Assembly: GCF_014645515.1 (NCBI RefSeq)
Contig: NZ_BMLW01000001.1
Coordinates: 434,001-498,000 of the forward strand
Direction of reading: 5' to 3'
DNA length: 64,000 nucleotides
Origin: Oceanobacillus neutriphilus
GTDB lineage: Bacteria; Bacillota; Bacilli; Bacillales; Amphibacillaceae
Positions 17,670 through 25,930 of the stretch are shown here, one piece after another. The position numbers and the translations under genes are program-made. The notes below the pieces were generated by a model. The model saw only the letters and a list, made by a program, of their open reading frames with translations. It did no database searches and was not told where the DNA came from. The first letter of the stretch is position 1. Each line of letters opens with the position of its first letter.

Positions 17670-18866
17670 TTATTCAAAAAGAAACGACTCTCCATTTTCT
17701 GTCGGATGCAGTTCTAAATAAGCAGCTGCCGTGGCACCTATATCTGACAGCGTATCCCTTTCTCCGATGTTTATTGGATTCCAGCCTTTATGAAAAGCAA
17801 GTAAATACGTTTTTTCTCTTGTATGCTGACTATGGCCAATTGTAGGATCATTACCATGATCAGCACTCATAATTAATAAATCGTTCTTTGTCATTCTATG
17901 AAATACTTCCGTCAAATACGTATCTACTAATTTAATACGATTTGCATACCTATCCGGATCTTGAGCATGACCAGCAAGATCCGTTTCTTGGACTGTTGCT
18001 GCAATCAAACCAGACTTCATATGATCCATCTCATGAAGGATATTTTCCATCACTTGTTTTGTATCAACTCCAGGAAATTTTTTAGCACCTTCACAATAAA
18101 TAACGTCCTGCATTTTTCCTACCAGGGATACATCCAGCCCTTCTTTTACAGCAATCGTCGGCAGCTGATACTCCGGAGATATTCCATATCCCAGATGACG
18201 AACTTCATAACCTTGTTTATAAACATTTGATTTTGGAGAGTTTACGCCGACTAATCCATCGGCCCGGCGTTCTACAGATGCTTGTAAATGCTTTGGAGTC
18301 ACACTTTTCCCTCCAAGTGCAATCACTCTGTTTACTTTTACATTTTTTCGGACACAATTTCCTATTTTCAAAACTTCTTCGAAAGAAATATAATCTAAAG
18401 GAGCACTCACATTATATATTTGTCCATAATCGGTCTCGATATTATCTGCCACTATAACGAGATCATCCACCAGCAGATATGGCATCTTTGGATTAGGTAT
18501 CGTTACTTTATATCCCTCATTTTCTAACGCTGCTTTCACTTCTTCCATATTCTCAATAAAAGGGGCAAGGTATGCTTTCTTCGGCTTCGAACCCATAATT
18601 TCATTATGGCCTTCAAAACTATCAGCTCCCTGATGCATTAAATTCAATACACCGTAGCTAGCCAGATTTTCTTCATTTTTTAATTTAGGATGATGTAGAA
18701 TTTTATTTATTCCCAGTCTTTCAAGATTTGGTATATTTAAAGATGTTTTATCTAGAATATGATAAAAGGTATTTGCGCCAATATCCTGTGGATGATATTC
18801 TTTCACATCATCCATATTGCCAACACCTAAACTGTCCAGTATTAAAATAATCACTCTTTTTGTCAT
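17670..18866 (-). CDS. yhfW: Phosphopentomutase-like metalloenzyme, YhfW-like
   Basis: This 398-residue member of the alkaline phosphatase/phosphopentomutase superfamily has the first metal aspartate in ILDSLGVGNMDD, and the C-terminal metal block MSADHGNDPTIGHSQHTREK. The segment that carries the active-site threonine in true phosphopentomutase is altered (ADSFEGHNEIMG), so it may move a phosphate on a different substrate. Neighbouring genes and length match E. coli YhfW. AGGGGAAA precedes the ATG, 11 bases from the yhfY stop. Confidence 0.82.
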   Translation of the reverse strand: MTKRVIILILDSLGVGNMDDVKEYHPQDIGANTFYHILDKTSLNIPNLERLGINKILHHPKLKNEENLASYGVLNLMHQGADSFEGHNEIMGSKPKKAYLAPFIENMEEVKAALENEGYKVTIPNPKMPYLLVDDLVIVADNIETDYGQIYNVSAPLDYISFEEVLKIGNCVRKNVKVNRVIALGGKSVTPKHLQASVERRADGLVGVNSPKSNVYKQGYEVRHLGYGISPEYQLPTIAVKEGLDVSLVGKMQDVIYCEGAKKFPGVDTKQVMENILHEMDHMKSGLIAATVQETDLAGHAQDPDRYANRIKLVDTYLTEVFHRMTKNDLLIMSADHGNDPTIGHSQHTREKTYLLAFHKGWNPINIGERDTLSDIGATAAAYLELHPTENGESFLFE

Positions 18867-18877
18867 GCTTATTTCCC

Positions 18878-19243
18878 CTATCTATTATTCTCGATAACTC
18901 CATGTAAATGGAGATAGAAATAATCCTGTTCTTCCTTTGGTAATTCATAGTGAAACTGATGTTTTATATACTCAATAACCTCTTTTATCTCTTCTTTATA
19001 TGGGGTTTGGTATATATCATTTACAACTTCTCGAGACGGACCTTCTAGTTCTTCCCCTTTTTTAATTCGGGTTAAAGCTATACATAGATGTACCCAAAAC
19101 ATCTCTGAATTTTCAATTGGTTCTTTTTTGAGTTTTGCTGCTAGAAAATCATACGTTTGATTTGTTACATCATAAGCTTGCTTCGTAATAATTTGACCAT
19201 TTAATAAAATCGTTAATTTCTTATTCATCTCCAATTTATTCAT
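18878..19243 (-). CDS. yhfY: Stand-alone PRD-domain protein, YhfY-like
   Basis: A 121-residue protein that consists of one PTS regulation domain without a DNA-binding part, like E. coli YhfY. It may sense PTS phosphorylation or bind a partner regulator such as YhfZ. The ATG has GAGGTG 7 bases upstream. An operator-like sequence (19256-19277) and a terminator (19286-19325) lie directly in front of it, so its expression can be set apart from yhfZ. Confidence 0.72.
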   Translation of the reverse strand: MNKLEMNKKLTILLNGQIITKQAYDVTNQTYDFLAAKLKKEPIENSEMFWVHLCIALTRIKKGEELEGPSREVVNDIYQTPYKEEIKEVIEYIKHQFHYELPKEEQDYFYLHLHGVIENNR

Positions 19244-19255
19244 AACAATCCACCT

Positions 19256-19277
19256 CAGTATACTGTATATTGTATTT
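19256..19277. promoter_or_regulatory. YhfZ-type operator copy 1, before yhfY
   Basis: CAGTATACTGTATATTGTAT matches the two operators at 20242 and 22377 in 15 of the first 18 aligned bases from the second position, in the same orientation. It lies immediately upstream of the yhfY ribosome site. No clear -35/-10 pair accompanies this copy. Confidence 0.55.
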
Positions 19278-19285
19278 TGTTTATA

Positions 19286-19325
19286 AAAAAGGGGAGTTAA
19301 TACCTGGGTATCATCTCCCCTTTTT
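19286..19325 (-). terminator. Intrinsic terminator overlapping the end of yhfZ
   Basis: In the minus-strand RNA an A-rich GGGGAG arm (plus 19315-19320 complement) pairs with CTCCCC followed by six T. The yhfZ stop codon lies in the loop. It should end part of the transcripts before yhfY. Confidence 0.75.
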
Positions 19326-20229
19326 CTACACTCCGTTGCACCTGAAGTATCTTCTCTTCAGTTACTGAGTACCATTTTTCATTCATTTCCTTCTCCCGGT
19401 CACTTTCAATAATAATGACTGCCTTTGATGTATCCCTGGCCAACTTCTGCGCCTTCACAGATTGAAAGGAAACGGATTTAAAGTTTCTAGTCATTCTCTT
19501 ATCATCAGCATTCCAAATCGTTGCATCTATTTCTTTATTCGACAATTTATCAAATAATTGCATGTAATTAACATCTACAAATTCAACATTTTTATTTTCA
19601 AACTCCATTTGTGTTAGTTGGTATTGATCTAATGATTCCTTATCCACACCAACCTTCATACCATCTTGAATTTCATTTTTTTCTCTATCTGATAAAAAAA
19701 CTTTATGGGAAGAGACATATGTATTCTCTCCAAAGCTTCTCAATATTTTCAAATTAGGATAGTCAGATAAAGTAAGATTTGCAGTCATTCTGGATACAAC
19801 AGCATAGTCGCATCTTTTTGTTCTTAAGGATTCAATTCTATTTGTTGCCCCACGCATATAAATTAAATTAGTACGTTTTCCTGCTGATTCAAAGGCTTCA
19901 ACCATCCCGCTTGCCAATCCTTCATACTTTCTGGAATAAGGCAATGGCATTGATCCAATTAAAGGGGCAATTCCTGCAATTTCTAATAAGACATCATTAT
20001 CTTTCCAAACTAAGAAGGTGCCTAAATGACCTCTAGCTTCTATTTTAATAGCTTTCATTTCTTCCAATAACCTTATAGCTTGTTGAACGGTACCTCTTCC
20101 AATATTTAATCTTTCACTATAATCTGCAACACGTGGCACTTTTGCCCCAACTTCTATTTTATTCAATAACTCTGCAATTTTTTTGGCTGCTAATCCATTT
20201 TTTGAATAAAGTCTTTCCCACACATACAT
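19297..20229 (-). CDS. yhfZ: GntR-like regulator with substrate-binding-like domain, YhfZ-like
   Basis: The 310-residue protein has an N-terminal winged HTH (residues about 10-75, with SERLNIGRGTVQQAIRLLEE) and a C-terminal domain of type II periplasmic-binding fold (about 95-310), the architecture of E. coli YhfZ. It probably represses the yhf promoters by binding the repeated site at 20242 and 22377, its own promoter included. ATG 20229 is used because GAGGG lies 4-8 bases before it; the longer frame from 20292 runs through the operator. It is followed by an intrinsic terminator. Confidence 0.78.
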   Translation of the reverse strand: MYVWERLYSKNGLAAKKIAELLNKIEVGAKVPRVADYSERLNIGRGTVQQAIRLLEEMKAIKIEARGHLGTFLVWKDNDVLLEIAGIAPLIGSMPLPYSRKYEGLASGMVEAFESAGKRTNLIYMRGATNRIESLRTKRCDYAVVSRMTANLTLSDYPNLKILRSFGENTYVSSHKVFLSDREKNEIQDGMKVGVDKESLDQYQLTQMEFENKNVEFVDVNYMQLFDKLSNKEIDATIWNADDKRMTRNFKSVSFQSVKAQKLARDTSKAVIIIESDREKEMNEKWYSVTEEKILQVQRSVEKGEMIPRY

Positions 20230-20241
20230 CCCTCTTTTAAC

Positions 20242-20292
20242 AATATACCGTATTTTGTAAATAATTATAAGCGTTTTCAAGATTATTTGCAA
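20242..20292 (-). promoter_or_regulatory. Promoter, cre and operator of yhfZ
   Basis: Minus strand: -35 TTGCAA (20287-20292), 17 bp spacer, -10 TATAAT (20264-20269). A cre-like TTGAAAACGCTTATAA (20265-20280) overlaps the spacer and -10. The operator CAATATACCGTATTTTGTAA (plus 20241 onward) starts right behind the -10 and covers the expected transcription start. The layout is the same as at 22377-22429. Confidence 0.75.
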
Positions 20293-20435
20293 TAAAAACC
20301 TGTAGAGATTTTAGCGAAACTACTTTATCTTATGATATATTAATAAAAGATTTTATAAACTATTTACCTACACTAATTCAGTTAATTTTTTTGCAAAATA
20401 ACAATTAGAACAGCTAATATTCTATTAAACAAATG

Positions 20436-20458
20436 ATTATTTATTGTATAAATAATCC
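20436..20458 (-). terminator. Short hairpin at the end of yhfT
   Basis: GATTATTTA and TAAATAATC pair over 9 bp around the yhfT stop codon and are followed by a modestly T-rich stretch. It is a weak terminator candidate; 20293-20435 shows no gene. Confidence 0.4.
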
Positions 20459-21721
20459 AGTTAATGCCAGTATGTTAGCTACAACCCCAACGACTATGGC
20501 TGCAATAGGACCAGCAGCTAGTCTCATCACTGGTTTACCAGAAATTTCATTTAGTATATAAAGAGCTACAACCATAAACAATCCTGTACCTTCCCAAATC
20601 AAATTACCAGCATTAATGCCTCCCACTAATAGGGCAATTTCAAGAATTTGTACCATAGCTGTTCTAATATTATCTCCAGACATTTTTAAAGCAGGAAATT
20701 TATTTAAAAATCCACCAACTTTACGTAAACTTAGCACTTCAAAAGCCATAGCTCCTGCACCTAAAAGTACTGCTATAAACGGATTAGCAGAAATATACCC
20801 TAATCCTAATATCCAATCATTCCACCCGTTTTGATTATAAACACCACTTACTAGAGCCGTAGTAATTACTAATGGCATAAATGCAATTGCCTGTATAAAA
20901 GCAACAAGTGCTGCTGACATAATTTCACCTTTTCCTAATAAAGCACCAGCAATTGGTTCTCCTGCTAACCATTGATAGTTTGCTGCAACTGCAATAATTG
21001 CTCCCATAGGTATTAAATAGTATATGTTTTTTCGAATCCTTTTAACATTTTCTTCAAACATACCTTCACCAGTATCTTCTCCTCTGGTTTTATCTTTAGC
21101 AGCAAAAAAAATAAGACAAAACATACCAATAAGCATAGCAATTCCTTCGGGACTCAAAGAGACTTCATTATCAGCTATATAAATAGGATTTACCCTTTCT
21201 ACAATTACTCTTCCTAAGACAGATAAAATAAACGTAATTAAGCCTTTCTTTTTTCCAAACTGATAAGCTACTGCAACTGCTGGAAATGCAACAAAAGAGA
21301 AAATAATTGGATCTCCTACTGCCGCCAGAGCATCTAAGAAATTAACTGGTAAGTATTCAAAACCTTTGACCACAAAGTCAAGTGTTAAAGGGATAAAGCC
21401 ACCACAGACAAAACCTGTTATTGTTGCAATTTTTGTATTTGCTATGGATGTTCCAACAATATCAGAAGTTAATAAAATAATATGAATAACAATTATTCCT
21501 GTAGCTAAGGTAATGGGCATAGCAAATCCTGTTATAAAGCCAATACTAATAGCAAATGAAATTCCAGCAAGTTCCTTCCTTGACATATTACCATTTATAA
21601 ACTCTGGCATAATCGGTCTTAATCCATCATGATAAACAGCTATAGTCTTATTAACTAGAAAAGTAGAATAGCCACCCATTATAGCAAAGATTATAAACTT
21701 TATTATTTGTTCCGATTCCAT
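20441..21721 (-). CDS. yhfT: Predicted transporter, YhfT-like
   Basis: A 426-residue polytopic membrane protein with ten or more hydrophobic segments. The N-terminal pattern (a short helix followed by AVYHDGLRPIMPEFINGNMSR at residues 28-48) is the hallmark I recall for E. coli YhfT. It is presumably the importer of the yhf pathway and has no PTS or ABC partner. It starts 49 bases behind yhfU with AGGAGG before the ATG. Confidence 0.78.
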   Translation of the reverse strand: MESEQIIKFIIFAIMGGYSTFLVNKTIAVYHDGLRPIMPEFINGNMSRKELAGISFAISIGFITGFAMPITLATGIIVIHIILLTSDIVGTSIANTKIATITGFVCGGFIPLTLDFVVKGFEYLPVNFLDALAAVGDPIIFSFVAFPAVAVAYQFGKKKGLITFILSVLGRVIVERVNPIYIADNEVSLSPEGIAMLIGMFCLIFFAAKDKTRGEDTGEGMFEENVKRIRKNIYYLIPMGAIIAVAANYQWLAGEPIAGALLGKGEIMSAALVAFIQAIAFMPLVITTALVSGVYNQNGWNDWILGLGYISANPFIAVLLGAGAMAFEVLSLRKVGGFLNKFPALKMSGDNIRTAMVQILEIALLVGGINAGNLIWEGTGLFMVVALYILNEISGKPVMRLAAGPIAAIVVGVVANILALTGLFIQ

Positions 21722-21770
21722 TTTTTACCTCCTATTTCCAACTTTTAATTTTTTAAATTAATTGATTTAT

Positions 21771-22127
21771 TCATCTGTTCAAATATTTCATTAACATTTC
21801 TACTGATGCTTCCAACTGATCATTTGTGAACCCAAAAGCTTTTCCACCTTTTGAAACTGCATCCTCTATTTTTTCCTCTTTAGGTGGTCGACCAGCCATT
21901 GCGACTGTAAAACATTTTTCTCTGCCTAAAACCCCATACGCCATTCCCAAGGCTCCTCCAGCTCCACTTTGACACGCCCCAAAATAATAATCATATTGGC
22001 CTGATTTAACTTTCATAGCTGCATCCATATCGGTAAAAATATCCGCATCTATACCATCGCCATTATATTTCAAAATTTCCTTCTTTATTTCTTCTTTACT
22101 TAATTGTCCTCCAATTGCAATTTTCAT
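21771..22127 (-). CDS. yhfU: DUF2620 family protein, YhfU-like
   Basis: The 118-residue protein matches the DUF2620/YhfU pattern: MKIAIGGQ start, DYYFGACQSGAGGALGMAYG around residues 54-73, and a C-terminal helix. The glycine-rich segment suggests nucleotide or phosphate binding, but no function is known. ATG 22127 with GAGGAG upstream is preferred to the start at 22145. It is the first gene of the yhf-type cluster, about 250 bases behind its promoter. Confidence 0.78.
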   Translation of the reverse strand: MKIAIGGQLSKEEIKKEILKYNGDGIDADIFTDMDAAMKVKSGQYDYYFGACQSGAGGALGMAYGVLGREKCFTVAMAGRPPKEEKIEDAVSKGGKAFGFTNDQLEASVEMLMKYLNR

Positions 22128-22376
22128 TCTAATTCTCCTCCTCATAAAATTAATAATTCAGAATAAAGTATGTGAACAAGTTAAAATTTATAAGACTACT
22201 CTACTGATTTTAATTAAACTAATTACTATAATAGAACATCTTCCCTTAATTTTGTTTAACTTTTAATACCTCCTTTCCTGACTATAATCAAATTACTTCA
22301 ACATCTTTTCCAAAATAAACATTGGTTAATAACTCTTCAAATCTACTTTCAATTTAATTTATACACGAACAATAAG
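22128..22376 (-). other. Leader of yhfU with an orphan ribosome site
   Basis: Between the promoter at 22401-22429 and yhfU there is no full gene. The minus strand has a short coding-like end (FEELLTNVYFGKDVEVI, then TGA near 22293) and a strong AAAGGAGG at about 22262-22270 with no ORF behind it. This looks like the scar of a removed small gene. Confidence 0.4.
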
Positions 22377-22429
22377 CAATATACGGTATTTTGTATTTTT
22401 ATTATAAACGTTTTCATTTAGATATGCAA
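22377..22429 (-). promoter_or_regulatory. Promoter, cre and operator of yhfU
   Basis: Minus strand: -35 TTGCAT (22424-22429), 17 bp, -10 TATAAT (22401-22406), a cre-like ATGAAAACGTTTATAA (22402-22417) over the spacer, and the operator CAATATACGGTATTTTGTAT (plus 22377 onward) over the transcription start. It repeats the yhfZ promoter layout almost base for base. Region 22430-22571 shows nothing else. Confidence 0.75.
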
Positions 22430-22571
22430 GATAAATTTTTAGGATATATTAATTATTCAAAATGAGTAGAGGAATAGTGCTAAATGTATTAGTAAAGCGT
22501 TCAATTAAATACACGTAAATATGTTAGTACATAAAACAACTCTCATCATTTCTTACCTTTATGGCTTAGAA

Positions 22572-23528
22572 CTAATATAATCTTCCCCTCTTTTGCACTC
22601 CCTTCAAAACCTCCCCCGGAATCTCCCTAACCACAACATCCTCCCCAAGAAAAAGCAGCCAGCTAACTATCTCGCTAACCTCCTCCTCATTCCCCACATC
22701 AACAAAAGTGTTTAAACGCGCACTAGTCTGGTAAGGATTAGTATAAGAAATGGAAACAGTTAATGGATGATACTTCTTAAACTGAGCAATCGCCTTCGGC
22801 CCCAAGTCAAGCATAAGATTTACATCTTTCTTCTGCTGACGCTGCTTTTCCAAAATCTTTTTCCTGCTTATTCTATTTTTAACAGGATAAGGCTGAACAT
22901 CAGTAACGCTATCCACAGGAATAATTTGCGTCTTTTTCTCTCCCAAGTGGAAACCCTCAATCAGCCAATGACTTTTTTCACGATAAAGGTGCAGAAGATA
23001 AATCGGATAAGATTTGCATTCTTTTCCTTCCTGCACAGTAATCCATAAATAGCTGTCCAGAAGGATGTTTTGAATAAGCTGTTCCAGCATAGGATGAGGA
23101 AGATCAGACAGGTCAAGCAGATCAGGATTATTGGGATTGGTTCCTTCAAACAGCAGAATTTGATTTAAAACCACCAGGTCATCCTGTTGGTTTTCAGAGA
23201 TAAGACCGAGCAACTTTTCAGCCAGGGACTGTCGGCTTTTTAAATAAGGAAGCTGCTGATTTCTGGTAGCCATAAAAGCAAGAAAAAGAGCTTTAATCTC
23301 ATTATCCGTGAAGCGGACCGTCGGCAGGACAGAGTTATTCATCACAAAGTAACCTCCGTCGCGTCCTACTTCGGTAGTAAGCGGCATTCCCATAGCTTCA
23401 ATTTCTCGTATATCTCTAATAGCAGTCGAACGGGAGATATTAAATTCCTGCATAATTTCCGATATGGTAAAACGGGATCGATTGTTGATATAGCGCATGA
23501 TTGTATTGATCCGCTCAACTTTTTTCAT
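22572..23528 (-). CDS. WYL-domain transcriptional regulator (YafY type)
   Basis: A 318-residue regulator with an N-terminal HTH_11 domain (residues 1-60, ERINTIMRYINNRSRFTISEIMQ), a WYL domain (about 140-215, including YREKSHWLIEGFHLGEKK) and a WCX C-terminal extension. It is divergent from the GyrI-like gene at 23639 with about 110 bases between, the usual arrangement when the regulator controls its neighbour. AGGAGG precedes the ATG. Confidence 0.88.
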   Translation of the reverse strand: MKKVERINTIMRYINNRSRFTISEIMQEFNISRSTAIRDIREIEAMGMPLTTEVGRDGGYFVMNNSVLPTVRFTDNEIKALFLAFMATRNQQLPYLKSRQSLAEKLLGLISENQQDDLVVLNQILLFEGTNPNNPDLLDLSDLPHPMLEQLIQNILLDSYLWITVQEGKECKSYPIYLLHLYREKSHWLIEGFHLGEKKTQIIPVDSVTDVQPYPVKNRISRKKILEKQRQQKKDVNLMLDLGPKAIAQFKKYHPLTVSISYTNPYQTSARLNTFVDVGNEEEVSEIVSWLLFLGEDVVVREIPGEVLKGVQKRGRLY

Positions 23529-23638
23529 GATATCCTCCTAAACAGTATCATTTTTTGACATGATTTAAGGTTAGTATAAACTTATCAAATGAAAAGACAA
23601 CTCATTTGGTACAAATTTAAAAAAGGCAGGTTTTGAAT

Positions 23639-24118
23639 ATGGCAAATTATACATTAGAAGAAAAAGACAGCTTTGTTGTGTTAGGTTTTGGAACAGAACT
23701 GAAGAGTGATTATACAGACTATATGGGAATCAATAAAGAAAAGGCTGATTTCTGGAATAAAGTCCATGAGGATGGAACACTTGAAACGTTAAAATCTGTT
23801 GCCGATAATGATTACGTTTTTATCGTCAATGAAGCGGTAAATAACAAAATGATGCATTATGCCGGTGTGATGACGAAAGAAACCTTACCTGATGCAACGA
23901 GAGTGATTCAATTTCCGAAAGGGGAATATGTTGTTGTTAAAGGAGAAGCGGAAACTGCTAAAGCCTTGCATGAGACACTTACTGGTAAAGCTTTTGGTGA
24001 GGCTCTGCCGGAAGCACAGGATGTTGCATATGTCGGCGGACCAAATACATCGGTTGAGATGGGAAAACGTGATGGCAAGGTGTATGGGGAAATGTGGATT
24101 CCTGTTGTGAGGAAGTAA
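23639..24118 (+). CDS. GyrI-like effector-binding (SRPBCC/AraC-ligand) protein
   Basis: The 159-residue product fits the GyrI-like small-molecule-binding family found as the C-terminal half of AraC and BmrR regulators, here stand-alone. The end of the domain shows the pattern VEMGKRDGKVYGEMWIPVV. Such proteins bind or hydrolyse hydrophobic cationic compounds. ATG 23639 is used instead of TTG 23633. It is probably regulated by the divergent WYL protein. Confidence 0.75.
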   Translation: MANYTLEEKDSFVVLGFGTELKSDYTDYMGINKEKADFWNKVHEDGTLETLKSVADNDYVFIVNEAVNNKMMHYAGVMTKETLPDATRVIQFPKGEYVVVKGEAETAKALHETLTGKAFGEALPEAQDVAYVGGPNTSVEMGKRDGKVYGEMWIPVVRK

Positions 24119-24141
24119 AATTAAATCGTCTTTTAAATCAT

Positions 24142-24181
24142 AGCAAATAATCCGTATGCAAGAGCAAACGGGTTATTTGCT
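24142..24181 (+). terminator. Terminator behind the GyrI-like gene
   Basis: AGCAAATAATCCGT (24142-24155) pairs with ACGGGTTATTTGCT (24168-24181), with one mismatch, and is followed by a T-rich run. The remaining 24182-24400 shows no gene. Confidence 0.7.
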
Positions 24182-24400
24182 GCTTATTAATTTTCAAGTT
24201 AATCCAATATTTTGAAGGCAGAGGAAATCATTTAGTTCAATAATCAATGCTTCTTACTCCCATATGATACTGGAATAACTTAGTCTAGACGCTTAGGAAA
24301 ACAACTGAAAAATTTGTATTTCAGGAGAAAAATAAAAGAGGGTTTATTAACAGTGGTAATGCAATATAAGTCTTAAATTCAGTATTTCAAAAGGATTCGA

Positions 24401-24778
24401 TTACATATTAAGAGTCAATTCTAAGTTCTTCAAATCAATTACAAAATGGTACTTTCTCAATATGTCTAATCCTAGTAAAGCGTGATGGCCATTTGGAAGT
24501 GTACCTATGTCTATTTCAAAGTTCCTGATAGTAAAATTATCAATAATAATCTCGTTCATGGTTTTTGTATAGAATGGCACTGTCCCACCAATTCCATATG
24601 CTTCGTAAATGACATCTCCATTTTCATACGTCACTCCGATTTCTTCTAAAACATCAGGATTAATAACTGTATGGAAAGAACCTGTATCTACAATTACATC
24701 TTTAATCTTTAATAAATTGCCACGATATGAAACAATAAGTGTTATGGTTAAAAGATTACCGTCATAGATTAACTTCAC
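24401..24778 (-). CDS. Retropepsin-like aspartic protease
   Basis: A 125-residue single-domain protein with the catalytic triad pattern DTGSFHTVI near residue 32 and a second hydrophobic-glycine segment (HHALLGLDIL about 95-105), as in clan AA aspartic proteases of retroviral type. These act as homodimers. Its ATG overlaps the stop of the gene at 24775-25023 by 4 bases, so the two are translated together. The target is unknown. Confidence 0.78.
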   Translation of the reverse strand: MKLIYDGNLLTITLIVSYRGNLLKIKDVIVDTGSFHTVINPDVLEEIGVTYENGDVIYEAYGIGGTVPFYTKTMNEIIIDNFTIRNFEIDIGTLPNGHHALLGLDILRKYHFVIDLKNLELTLNM

Positions 24779-25023
24779 AAACCTCTTCTCACTTTCATCA
24801 AAGGATCTCTCCGCAAATGAATAACAAACTCTTTATTGGAGGTATGGTAGACCATTGTTCCTTCTTTAGCACGAAAAAATTCTTTATTAGCATTCTTCCT
24901 TGAAACTGGACGAATTGGTGCTACTTCATCCACAATTTTTTTATTGTCCTCTTCATGATAGTCAAGAATAGAAACTAACAGAAATTGATCCGGAAAAAGC
25001 TTTCTGGCCTCTTGCCATTTCAT
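24775..25023 (-). CDS. Conserved-type small protein paired with the protease
   Basis: An 82-residue soluble protein (MKWQEARKLFPDQFLLV start) that I do not recognise by family. It contains a basic C-terminal tail (RRDPLMKVRRGL). Overlap with the retropepsin-like gene suggests a partner or substrate role. The arrangement is reminiscent of small two-gene modules, though no toxin motif is seen. AAGGAGAATG-like bases precede the start. Confidence 0.55.
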   Translation of the reverse strand: MKWQEARKLFPDQFLLVSILDYHEEDNKKIVDEVAPIRPVSRKNANKEFFRAKEGTMVYHTSNKEFVIHLRRDPLMKVRRGL

Positions 25024-25391
25024 TTTGTATCATTCTCCTTCCTAAATGATTAAAAAAAAAAAGATGCTTCCCTTCCCTGCTTATACAAATTATATTTCTC
25101 TATTCAATAATAATTATATATTAATAGCCGAACATAAAAAATAGATAGTATCAAATAAATCTGATAACATATCCTTATAAAATACACTCTCACTCCAATG
25201 AATTGTTAGAAAATAAAATGACAGAAGTATTAAAACAATTCACAATTACCATAGAGTAGTTTTGCTTCATTATTTCAACAAACAATACAATGGCTTAATC
25301 AACCGGAGAGATATCCTCCCAGCTGAAAAAAGCTATTCAAATTATTGCGAAGATGACCCTAATCTCTATTAATCCAAGGAGGAGAAAAACA
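25024..25391. other. Intergenic stretch without visible gene
   Basis: A-rich sequence with a run of A near 25050. It should hold the divergent promoters of the protease pair and the XRE gene, but no element stood out. Confidence 0.4.
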
Positions 25392-25682
25392 GTGAGTGAT
25401 TTTTTTGAACGCTACGCTAAAATGCGCGGTGAACAGCATGTACAGAATCTGCAGTATGAAGGAAAAATCGCAGCACAAATAAAAACTCACCGTCAGCAGC
25501 AGAAGCTGTCTCAACAACAGCTCGCTGATTTAGCAGACTTGCCTAAATCAACAATTGGCAGAATCGAAGCCGGTATAACAAGTCCAAAGGTTGATACATT
25601 ATTGCAGATTTCCAAAGCACTAAATATTCCTTTTATTATTGATGGCACAGCTGATCAAAAAGATATATTTCTAAAAACCTAA
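25392..25682 (+). CDS. XRE-family HTH regulator
   Basis: A 96-residue protein with a central Cro/CI-type HTH (residues about 35-85: LSQQQLADLADLPKSTIGRIEAGITSPKVDTLLQISKAL). GTG 25392 is chosen because AAGGAGG lies about 9 bases upstream. The short N-terminal helix before the HTH resembles HigA-type antitoxins, but no toxin gene adjoins it. Confidence 0.8.
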   Translation: MSDFFERYAKMRGEQHVQNLQYEGKIAAQIKTHRQQQKLSQQQLADLADLPKSTIGRIEAGITSPKVDTLLQISKALNIPFIIDGTADQKDIFLKT

Positions 25683-25794
25683 TTCTTTAAAATGACGGCA
25701 AAACTTTTAACACTTCCTATAGAATAAGATAAACTGCTTCAATCTAGTGCAATTCCAACTAAAATTGCGGTAAAAAGAATATAATTTTTAGAAT

Positions 25795-25830
25795 AAGGGT
25801 TTTCACAGATTATTGGTGAAGGCCTTTTTC
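25795..25830 (+). terminator. Possible terminator behind the XRE gene
   Basis: AAGGGTTTTCAC pairs imperfectly with GTGAAGGCCTT and is followed by T-rich bases. Confidence 0.45.
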
Positions 25831-25870
25831 TTATGTGTCCGATTTTAGACAATGTCGTTTGATATTAGCA

Positions 25871-25899
25871 TTGAAAACGTTACCAACGCTATATATACT
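25871..25899 (+). promoter_or_regulatory. Promoter with overlapping cre before the ABC operon
   Basis: TTGAAA (25871-25876) and TATACT (25894-25899) are 17 bp apart. TGAAAACGTTACCA (25872-25885), a cre with one mismatch, covers the -35, so CcpA repression in the presence of good sugars is likely. Confidence 0.65.
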
Positions 25900-25930
25900 G
25901 AATACAATCAAATATTAGGAGGCTATCATC

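Noticed and set aside
25392..25682. HigBA-type toxin-antitoxin module
   Set aside because: The HTH protein resembles HigA but no toxin gene is next to it.
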